Assembly (NCBI GenBank): GCA_964017155.1
Contig: OZ024857.1
Coordinates: 36,531,141-36,595,140, forward strand
Length of the DNA: 64,000 nucleotides
Origin: Oasisia sp. SBJ-2009
Lineage: Eukaryota > Annelida > Polychaeta > Sabellida > Siboglinidae
Direction: 5' to 3'
In this document: positions 12,701 to 23,800 of the stretch, piece by piece
How the letters are laid out: each line of letters opens with the position of its first letter
Position numbering within the stretch: position 1 is the first letter of the stretch
The notes under the pieces: model-generated
Database searches by the model: none
What the model was told of the DNA's origin: nothing
Seen by the model: only the letters and a program-made list of their open reading frames with translations
Translations under genes and position numbers: made by a program

Positions 12701-14654
12701 CAGATGTAATATTTTAAATGTAAAATATTTGGATCCATATTAATTTATGATGGTGCAAGGAAGTATCTAACTATCTTTAATTGTATGTGTCCTGCATAGC
12801 CTGCGAGTTTGGGGGGGGGGGGGGGCTGGTTGGCACGTGCCACTATATATGGAATTTAGCTGCGCTATACTTACTTGAGTGGCATGCCGCTAAAAAAAAT
12901 GCTCAATGCTAAGGTCTGATAATTTTTCGATTTCAGAGTACATGTTGGCTTGTCTTGATGGACGTTCTTACGTGAGACCAAATGTGTTTAGTTATACGTA
13001 GCATAGTTGCTTTGAAAATGATTAATTAAATCCTAGCTGTTGTCTTTTAACAATATTTAATATTTATCTGGCGATACATTAAACAAACAAATGGAGGCGG
13101 TAGACCATAACATCAATAACGTGAAGAAAAAGCGTGAATTCTACCGCTTTGGCGGTAGACTTGGCACCATTGTTGAATGGTGTCGACGCGGTGTCGTTTA
13201 CACAATAGATGAGTTGCTAGTTTTATACACTAGATCCTATTCAGCTTCGCGGAATTACGTGAACAAAGAGAGTGGATATAGGAAAACTCTTTTGTCTTTG
13301 ATGACCCGAGGTAAACGATCAGGATGAATCTCAGCTTGCAGGGAGTCGATTAGTAGTTTATTTTAGGTCCATAAACATCTAGACTGGCTTGCATGTGTGT
13401 GAGTTAAGAGGTCAAGAGTTGTTCCAGCGTGATTACAGGGGCGGGCCTATTACCTCCCATGAAGCCGCCTACGTTTTGAACGTTGTTTGTTTGGTTATCG
13501 CCGTCATGAGTTTTATGGTCGAACTCCAGGACCAGGTGACCCATAATAGTCTGGTGAGTCTGGCTCTTTTCGACATTTCACCGTGACTTAATTAAGAAGT
13601 TAGTCGCATTAATTTGTATTTCATTCATCACAGAAAATGTTTCATGTCAGTCAGTTGTTGACACCACCTTCCAGACCACGCACGATGCATCATCGGCGAA
13701 AGGAAAGGGCAGGACTGTATGAACAAATGAGGCGTGGATCCCAGTTTCTTCAACGTAACCAGTCGGACATGACCTTAGCCGAAATTCACTGGCGCGCCTC
13801 AACCGAATAAGAACAAGTTACAGCAGGTCCAAGAACAACGTGAATCAGTCGATGGAATCATAAGTTTCGTGCGACTGAGGTGCGTACACAACACAAACGT
13901 AGTCTAAGCCTACCAGAAACATGGTCAGGCTGGACGAGAGGGCACGTGCCTGGCTTCAGGATATTGAACAGTGAGACAGACACGTGGCGACACTCTTGAA
14001 TCACTCGCAAGAACTTGAGTTGCAGCGCTTGAGTAGATAACGAAAATGTACAATGGGACTCTTAGGTTCTGGAACCGGGGGAGGCTTGGGAAGGCTGACA
14101 GCATTTTGATCGTCGTCGCAATAGTCTTCAACAGACCAACTCCTCCTCTTGTATTCCTTTGACCGATATAATGATCCAATGGTGCAGTGGTTGTGAACCT
14201 CCGACTTGCAATGTTAATTTTGTTCCGAAGACAGCACGACATTATGTCTGTCTATCAGAACAGGCCTATAATTGTTGTGCCTGGTGTCAAACCACGTTAG
14301 GAGTATCATACGTTAGTTTGAGAAGAAAAAATCAAATGTGTTAACTGACTGTTGGGCAACTACTGTTGTATGCGTTTGTTCTATACTTTGATGACACTCG
14401 GGGATAATGACCATTGTTGCGTCGGCGCAGGTGAATGTCTGCCAGAAGCGATATCTACGTGGTAAGGCAGCACGTAGATCTGTACCGCTTTTGGTAGATT
14501 AATGAATCAATTGTCACATCGGTGTAAGACGACATTGAATTAACTAGTTGTCCAGGTGACATCAATACGTTATTCTGGGTGCGGGAGGCCTTCACTACAT
14601 CGTCTTGCATAAAAACTTCAAATGGTAAGAAGAACCGAAGTTTTGTATTATGTT
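9705..14654. other. 5' flank of PK1 and intergenic DNA, no confident gene
   Basis: Should contain the PK1 promoter and its non-coding first exon, which I could not place. Homopolymers: C at 9922-9940 and G at 12811-12825. An open frame at 13091-13327 (78 codons, basic, no recognised domain) and a second at 13389-13586 show no splice context or homology I can name. A CG-richer patch lies at about 11820-11935. Confidence 0.4.
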
Positions 14655-15460
14655 ATAAAGATTTAACAAGATTGACAAGATTGCCACCTAGAGATTCAAC
14701 TCTAGATGGCAGGTGGACAAGGAACCCGTTTGGCTTGCCAAGAGTCCAACCTATCTATCTAAGTATACCCCGCCCGTCTTAGGTATATGTCGATTTTATT
14801 TTTAAATATGTTAACACTACTAGCACCTACACAATCAGCTGATAATCTGTTCCATTCGTTTACTATTCTTTGTGAAAATTAAAATTGTCTAATATCTTGT
14901 CTACACTGCTTCTTTGCTAATGTAACTCCATGTCCTCTAGTCCTTCTCTCTTCCTTGGCCGTGAAAAAATATTTCTGTCAATATTTTCATACCCATTCAG
15001 TATCTTAAAACCTCAATCTGATCTCCTCTCAATCTTCTGGTTTCTAGTGTTGTTAAACCACATTCTTTTAGACGCATTTCATAACTAATATTCCTGAGTT
15101 TTTGTATCATGTTTGTTGCTCTCCTTTGTACTCTGTCTAGCATATCAATATCTTTCTTGCGATATGGCCTCCATGCTTGTATACAATATTCTAAATGAGG
15201 CCTAACTATTGTTTTTTAGCGGTATTATTAGTTCTTTTTCTTTGTACACTATATTTCGCCTAATAAATCCAGGAATTTGGTTTCCCTTCGCTGCTGAAAT
15301 TCCACACTGCTCTGATACCTTCACGTCAGCACTAATAGGTAACCCTAACTCTGTTTCCTTTACAGTAGTATTTAGTACAGTACCACCGATAGTATATTGT
15401 GCATCTTCATTTCCTGTGTGGAGGCTCTTACACTTTCCAAAATTAAACAGCATTTGTCAT
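14655..15460 (-). mobile_element. Truncated jockey/CR1-like LINE, 3' half of reverse transcriptase ORF
   Basis: On the minus strand the frame from about 15453 reads LFNFGKCKSLHTGNEDAQYT, later AAKGNQIPGFIRRNIVYKEK and IIPL, the conserved region C-terminal to the RT palm in jockey/CR1-type elements. Further 3' in shifted frames come TTLETRRLRGDQIEV, TRGHGVTLAKKQCR and KIDIYLRRAGYT followed by a stop, the usual C-terminus. A 3' tail at 14671-14725 is shared with a fragment at 34.54 kb. Several frameshifts make it a dead, 5'-truncated copy. Confidence 0.85.
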
Positions 15461-16648
15461 TTCTCAGACCATTTCTCAGTGCCATTATAAAGCACGGGAT
15501 GAAAAGGATTTCTGGACGAAACAGGTGCCAATCACATGAGCCGTGAACGACTGGGATTTGTGCGTGTGTAAACTCATTTTACTCCAAATCACCAATACGT
15601 CTGTGACATTCGAACTGTCTTCTGAAGAGAGGTAGCTGTCATTAGGACACGATTGGCTGCTCGAGTGACTGGTTCGAGAAGTCAACTGTCGCGTGCTATC
15701 ATTGATCGGTGCACACCGGGAGCTCGTGGCGTGACAGATAAGATTAGCGCCGCGATAAACGTCAATGAGTTTATACACGGTACGCCAGGTCCAACATTGT
15801 GCATGACGTCGACTATGCAGCCTTAACTATAGTGCATATTTAGTTAAACGGATTAAAGTCGAGGCTTTGATAATGTGTTTTATGATGACTGGGTTTAATA
15901 CCTGTAGAGTCGAACTACGCTTTCAGGAAAATAGTAATAATAAAATCAGTTATAATTCCAGTTGTAGGCCTATGCAGTAAACTTACATACAACTAACTCA
16001 TAACAAACGCCATATGAAACTGTGATCGAAGTATATAAAAATGTTTGTCTACTAGGCCAAGTATATACACTGTATGTTTACCTGTGCAGTTACCCAACTC
16101 TGTTGCATGGGTCTGTGCAAATGCAACAACAAAAATTCAGACTATAATAAGTATCCTTTGACGTCAAATCCTGCATCAATGAAGACGTCACGGTCACGGT
16201 CTACTTGTTGAGAACCATGACACGTCCTTCTCGACTGTAGATGCCTTTGTTAATAACCCAGGTAGGCTGCATTTAATCACATTAGTGTCATTTTATAGTG
16301 TGCTTGACATTATACAGTCGAACATAGCTTTACGGTCGCATCGATAATTTAGACACCTCGCAATTAAGGGCACCGTATGAAAGTCCCAAATCATTTATGT
16401 AGCGCAAGGTACATGGGTAAATATGGATACCGTATGTCACGTGTGTCCAAACCAATGAGTGGCCTTACTAATGAGGTTGCCATTAATAATGACGTTCCAC
16501 TGTATTTGCGCACACTGAAGCCATTTCTAGTTCATGTTCTAGTCGTGGTACATCGTGGTAGTGGTGGACTGATGGTTCAGGTCACATTTCGGTATAGATT
16601 CAAACAGAGTAATTGCTTATAGTCATCAATAGTCAAATGTTGTTTCTT

Positions 16649-16650
<2 letters not shown>
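15461..16650. other. Intergenic DNA, nothing identified
   Basis: No recognisable gene. The open frame at 15485-15778 (minus) has no domain I can name. Confidence 0.4.
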
Positions 16651-16724
<74 letters not shown>

Positions 16725-16736
16725 TGCGCGCGTCCT

Positions 16737-16774
<38 letters not shown>

Positions 16775-16791
16775 CATGTGTGTGCGTGTGT
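16651..16791. repeat. TG/CG dinucleotide and TGCG microsatellite
   Basis: A long (TG)n run, interrupted by (TGCG)n at about 16705-16738 and resumed to 16791. A C homopolymer follows at about 16827-16840. It generates long spurious frames of alternating Cys/Val or His/Thr. Confidence 0.95.
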
Positions 16792-19700
16792 ATTAAAGAA
16801 AGAACACGAACATATATAACTCTCACCCCCCCCCCCCCCCACTCACCCCCCACACGCACCGAGCAAGTTAAAAGACACGAACTGAAAAGGCCATAATCGC
16901 CTCTAAATGTGCTGTTTCTTATTGTGTCCAATTAACTTTGCATGTGGCTGCTAGTATTGACACGCACTAAGCATGGCCTCAGTCGCTGTGTATTGCTGCT
17001 ATCGCGTGGGCGGTGACAGTTAAATACACAGACACGCTCAGGCTGTGTATTGCTTAGTTACGATCAAAGCAAAGGTCCTGGAAACAGTGGCGTGATATGT
17101 GTATTGTCACACTACGGCGTGTGTTGGTATGTGGTGTCGAATAGTTATTTGTATGGATTTCTTAAACATAGGCCCACGTAAGTTTTTATTTAAGTGTTAA
17201 GGAATTTAATGTTTAATACACATAATACAGTTATTCACGATATATGTATTTAAAAATGACATTTACACAGATTGAACACTGTATTTTGAGGACACTGATA
17301 ACTAGGATTGCAAACTAAATCCAATTTATTTATTCCTTAATATTGAATTTTAAAACACAATTTTGTGGATATGAAACGACCTGGTGCTGTATATTAATGT
17401 GAACCACCATTTCCCCCGAAGTTTTCGTTTATATTTTAAAGTCTAAGCACACGAGTTGAACTTTGGTAAATAGGGAATAGGCGTCTGTGAAGCGTATACC
17501 TACGTTGATCGTACTCTTGTTTTTAAAGGGCCCTATCAAGAGTTAACTCGCCCAATTTTACCACTAATAATATACATTGTCATTAAAAGGTACTGTGTTT
17601 CGTGTGGATAGATCCGTTATTAATGATAACAGTGATGGCAATTATAATGCTCTAATTTATCCGGCTGAACTCCAAATGTGCGGTCATGCGGCGTACTTTG
17701 GATGTAACTTGTTAATAAATGATGAACTGGAGCAATAGAACGAATCGGAGTGTCCACGTAGGGGGCCTACATGTCTGTGTACGCGTACATGAATTGTGTC
17801 TTCTGGTATTGAGGTATGTTATTAAGTTAAATCGTTTATGTCTCCTTTAATAAAAAGCTTAATCATAATAAAGTTAAATAGAACGTTGCCCAGTACTCAG
17901 GACTGCTCAAAGTATTCCATGTGTGGTATTTGAGAGGGCTGTTTTATATGAGCTGTAACATATTTTGGTACACCGTGCTTATTGGTTAATGCAGCTTGCT
18001 ATCAGCAACGTTCTGCACAGCAATTTCAGGGGTGTTTCTGCATACATTGTTTGACGTCACACGCCCACATCAGAGACGCCAGCTTGTGCCATAACCCGAT
18101 TACCATTACTAATCAACCGCCTGTACGTCAGTCGCACGTTAAGACTCCGGTGGGCATGTTCTTACCGGCTCAGCGCCAGGCACACGGTGTGGTGGATTGC
18201 ATTGGCACGGACTCATGATTAACACGTCCACAACGTTGACAGGTTGTTAGCGCAACGAGAAAAAACTAACTGCTATTACCAGTAAACCCGATCTCACAAT
18301 GTGCACACAGGTGATCTGAGCGCAGGATCGAGTATGTACGCTCTCACGCAATCTCCATTCACTGAACATAAACAGCCGTGCGCTAAGTAGACGATATGTA
18401 GCAACCGAGTGTCACAAATTCTGTGTACCAGTGCATCTAATACGGGTATTCCATCAACTAGAAATGTTAACTCTTGAACAGCAGCATTCCAACGTACAGC
18501 TATATCGACTTCGATGATTGCATGCCACACATGCTACAAATATACCTGTAATTAACTTTGATCAACGTAGGATAGGCTTCTTCAGCCAGCATACGGTGCA
18601 TTTACAGATTATGTTACATATTCGTGGTTATTACCGACAAAATTCGGAACGTGAAACAATGGTCGGCAACGCGTGGTTGCCACGGAAGGGGACGAGAAGT
18701 ACTCACCGATGTGTCCGTGACGGCTGCCCCCAGTCGACTGCCCCGCGCCCGATCAACACGCCGTCAGTCGCATGGCAACGTGACGCTCTCCAAACACGGC
18801 CACAGGTTGAACTCGTCGAGTGGTCGGCCGAGCAGGCGCGCCACCACACCTTTGTCGGTTACCAGGAGGGCCTCCTTTCATGGCTCCTGACGCGTCCACG
18901 CGCGTTTCTTTAACTGTGTGCTTATGCAATGATAGCCGTATTGTTGCCGCAAATGAGCTGTATAATTTATTTGACCTGAGATCTTCAACATTGTTACGTT
19001 GTGTGCGAGAGAAGGTTGAATGATCTTATAAAGTTTATGTAATGATATGCGTCTAGGTGCATTTGATCCGGACGACCATGTTGATCAGACAACTCGATAC
19101 TTTGTGTTTAGTATCTGTATGTAGATCAAACTGTTTTATTCATACACACTAATTGTACTATTGTGCAGGTACTGAGGCCATTAAACGTATAATCCTGTTT
19201 TACTGACTACACGGAAGAAAAAAATTGAGTCTGCATTTTAAGTGAAATTAAGTCAAAACACTTTTATGTGTACCACATTGTGACATTTACTTGTGATGTG
19301 CAAGACATAAAATTATTAATAAATCAAATATATTGTACAGTACAGCAAAAACAAATTTAGAGAATTATATATTTGATTAAAAATACAATAGGAAATATCA
19401 TTTACTTATCAGAGCAAGAGCAAATCATCATATGGGTATATAATAGGGAAACCCGTATGAACAATAATAATGATAATATGCCTGTGTAATCACAAGTGTA
19501 TTATACCTAGTCTTTATAATTTATTTTAACAGAATTTGCTAAAGTTTAATTGCTTACTAGTGTACACGAGTCCGAGTGATGAACCATCTGAATAATTTAT
19601 GCCATATGATTATCAGATTATGCCACTAGTAGTAACACTTAAAAATTTTCCCAATACATTGTGATTTAACTCAATTCATTGTCAATGGATTTGTTTTATT

Positions 19701-20495
19701 TACACGTGAAAATCTGTGTTCAGCACATACGAAACTGTGACTTTGTTGACGTCATATAGGTCTAGGATTAAAGAATTTCTCCATAAAATGATATATTTTA
19801 TGCACGACCAGTTGCTATTTCAAACGTTAGTTATACTATGATTATGATGTACGAGTGGATGCTTTGATAGATATGTAATTATATGTGGGTGTGTGCACAG
19901 TGCATAGAAATAAAAGCCACCGTCCATGAATGGTTTATAACTTGATGCATGCATGTATGGGCAACTCCAAGTGCATCCCTCCACTGGAATCAATTTGAAG
20001 TAACAGAGGTTTGAAGTAACAAGGAATAACTCATTGTAGTTACTATATCATTGTGTATGTCACTTGAGCAGTGGCATGTAACAATCCTTAGATATGCTTC
20101 CATGTAAGCTCATTTTGTTGATCATGAATAGTGTACCAAATACAAACATGTCATATTTGCATATGGGATATGCGTTGTTGTTGGAACAGCTTAATGGTGC
20201 CACATGCAGTTTCTACAATTAATATAACTAATTGTTTTGCAATAATAAAGCATCATATATGACATTCATTACCGATTGTTACAGGTCGGCAGCGACACAT
20301 GATAACATATACTTATAGTATAAATGTGCCCTCCATGTGATATGCAATCCTAAAAATCATCTGCCTATTTTCTGGATCTTCTGTTGATAACATTTCCAAA
20401 TCTAGAATACCCCTAGTAAGCCAACAAATAACGTGTTCTAACATAACACTTCCTGTTTAATAAATAACACAAAAACACAAAATGACAGACAACCT
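16792..20495. other. Intergenic DNA between PK1 and PK2, no confident gene
   Basis: Mostly AT-rich. A CpG-rich patch at about 18660-18905 carries two overlapping open frames (18518-18913 and 18624-18890), without recognised motifs, and stands out from its surroundings. From 19030 to 20495 the sequence is very AT-rich and holds no feature I can support. Confidence 0.4.
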
Positions 20496-20501
20496 TTTAT
20501 T
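20496..20501 (-). terminator. PK2 poly(A) signal
   Basis: TTTATT on the plus strand is AATAAA on the minus strand, 376 nt past the PK2 stop. No closer perfect hexamer was noticed. Confidence 0.55.
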
Positions 20502-20876
20502 GAACTTTTTACATGAAGTAAAGAAAATGAATGCATCTAGAGCATTATTGTTGTAATACTGACGTATCCATCAAATGATTAACAACACATGGCAAACTTA
20601 AATTCATTTATGTTTATAAAGTAGTACTACAAAGAGAGTCAACTTGAAACAGTAAAATGTCAATTACCATATTAGTATGCATGTTTAAACACATCTTCAA
20701 GTTGTATTTTATAAAGACTTGACCATTCAGCAGATTCATGCAGAATTACAATTGCAGCCATTACAACTAGCTTTATCGTTACACTTCATCCGTATAATGC
20801 AATCAGATCTGGCTGATTAACTAACAACTAACATCAGAGGAACAATTGTGAGTTTGAATACCTCTGCAAGTGTTAT

Positions 20877-23800
20877 TTACTTAGCACCAGCAGGAATCAG
20901 ATCATCAATTTCGTTTCCTTCTTCCAGGGCTTTCTCAATTTCTATGAGTTTCTCCACACCATCAATGACCAGCTGGACAAACTCACGCTACAACATTCAC
21001 ACCACAAGCCTCAGGGAGAACTGTGTAAGGTCAGTTATAGTGTATACCAACACTGAGACATTTACATACATGGTTACCTAACCAGTAGATTATCTCTCCA
21101 TAGCAATACATATGATGTGCCAATATGTTCATGTTCATGTTGTGTCTAAATCATTTTAAACAAACACTTTACAAAAAAAAATGTCCACAAAAAGATATGT
21201 CCATAAGGGGTTATGTATGGATGGGCTATGTTGTGACGGGTTGTGTTTGAGAAGCAATGTCCTTGTGAATCTTCATACCCCGGGAAAGTCCCAAAATATA
21301 TCGATAGCAATAAAATAAAACATTAGTCCTGCTGATGCTGTCACCTTGTTATTAAGGTCACTTTAGGGCAAAGGTAAATGTAATCCATTTGGCCTCAAGT
21401 CAACCAAACCCTCCTGTAGACTGATACTTCAGATCAACTAAACCCATCACAAAATAATTGTGGAAATTACGTTTGAATGTAACGAGTTTACATCTTCATG
21501 TTTCATGTGAAATAAGTGAGAGAATTGGTATTTCGATAGTGAAAGTCCACTGTACATACCTCGGTTTTCTTGAGGCGAGCTGCATTTGAGAGATCATAAA
21601 CGTCGTCAACGGCTTCCGTGTGTTCACCTGAAGTACCACGCTTCTGCATTCCCAAGGCTACCACAATCTTTTCAAAGCGTGGATCCTAAAAACAAGTTTC
21701 TCAATTTTTATAACACTAGAAAGAAAATTAACATCAAGCAAGCCGTCATAATCTCTTACCAGTTTGGAATGTTAAATTTCAGGGATGTTTTGCCAGTGAT
21801 AACTTATGATAAATTTGTGATAAACAAATGCTGTAAGGATGGCACAATACAGTCAAATGAAATAAAAATTGGAGATGATTTTTTTCTGCAAGGACCTATA
21901 TTATGAAAAGAAAACCAGACTTGCCATTAAGCTGTTATAAAAAAACACCATTTAGGCATTATACTGGAACACCGACTCCAAGTAAAATGTGCATTCTACA
22001 GAAACATTTTGACAACAAAGCTTCAATCTACATCATTGTAAAAAATAAGTAAAATGTAAAAATATATAACGTGTTGCAATTTCTTAGTTTTACGCTTGAT
22101 GACTTCACTGATCAATAAAAAGGCTTACCTGGCTAAGTTTGTGCAGTTGGATGTGGACACTGCAGCGGAGCACAGTTCCCAGGTTGGTGGGGCAGGTGCA
22201 CAGGTAGCCAAGACGCTCACTCCACGAAAACTCACGCTTTTTGGCCTTCATCAATTTCTCCACCTATTCAATATATCATTTTAAAGGTGAGATGTTTCTG
22301 AACTTATTTTCTATATTTCTCGGTTTGATTGATAATGATTAGCTCCTCATGTAAAATTACTGGTGACCAATTTCATTTAATTACTTTTGTTGTCCAGATA
22401 ACAAATTTAGTTGACACAATTTTGTTATCATGTGAAGGATGTTACATAATTCCAGCACTTGTACAGAGACCACCTGTCGGCATTCAATCAAATGACGCTG
22501 TATTTAAAATATCACCATAAAAAGGTACAATAATTGTTTTACTGTGATTAGCATACTTTCCAACCAGTTTGTACTCGGTACATACCTAACATGTAAACCA
22601 TTTAAGTTTTCCTTGTCGTACAATCAAGCAACTCATTAATTTCTAATGGTACTCAGTTGTATCCGGTACTGATATATAAATTAGATACACAAATGAAAAT
22701 CTGTAATAAATAATGCAATAGTAACATATGAATAAATAAACACACCTCCTGCAGTCCACGACAAAAGCGCTCAAATGTTCCCTTCAAGTTGCCTCCCTGT
22801 TCCATGGAGATCACTCGCATGTGGTCTTCTTCATTTATCCACACCAGGAAGTTCTTCCCTTCATTATGCCTGTAAACAATGTGATGTTTCAACAAGATAA
22901 ACTCCAATATTTGTTATATTGGAGTTTATCTTGTTGAAACATACTTGAGCTATCATGTGTGGAGTTATGTTAATATTTTCCTACTAGCTCCAAGATGGCT
23001 AAGTCTTGGCCATCAAGCTATGATAGATTAATCTGACCCCTTAGAAGAAAAATCATGCCTTTATTTTAAAAGTTTTACAGTTCAGATCATACCATTCATA
23101 TATTGAGATAGGTTGGGTGGATGTATGTTAACAGTGCCACCCATCTTCTTTAGCTTGGGGCTGCTGGGTAAATATGTAACCCATGAGCTGCATTCGCACA
23201 TCCAGAATTAAAACAATTTAGTTAAGACAGTTTAGACATGTAGTTAAACCAGTACATCTTTGGATGGAAATTGGGAGCGTTCACATATGCAACAGCTAAA
23301 CCGTCTTAAGGTGGAAGTTAATATGATGCACATGCGCAAACCAGCAAACAAAGGCCGATGATACCATTGCTTCCACGCAGTTCTCGTTATTTACAATGAC
23401 AGCATCATGCAGGAGACATCATGCCTGAGCTCGAGAAAGCGTGACAGAAATCACACAGAACTCCCCGAGAGAGATCACCCGTGTTTCTTTGGTTGGAGAC
23501 TGATGACGCCAAAATAGAATTTTTCAAAAACATTTTACAACCGAAAGTGATGAGGTGCAAGATCGAATGCGCATGATTGTGGCATACTTAAACCAGTTCA
23601 GCTAATCCGCCTGTGTTCACACTTGCATCTTAAAACGTTTTAGTTATAATGGTTTATCTAATCCACATACTGAAGTGGATTAACTAAACCGGTTTAGTTA
23701 AACTGTTTTAGTGCTAAATTGCATTAACACGGGTGATTTCTTATCATATTGGTTAAACCGGTTTAGTGAAACAGTTTTAAAGTGGAAGTGTGAATGCAGC

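Noticed and set aside
16577..16931. Open frames of alternating Cys/Val or His/Thr
   Set aside because: Products of the TG microsatellite.
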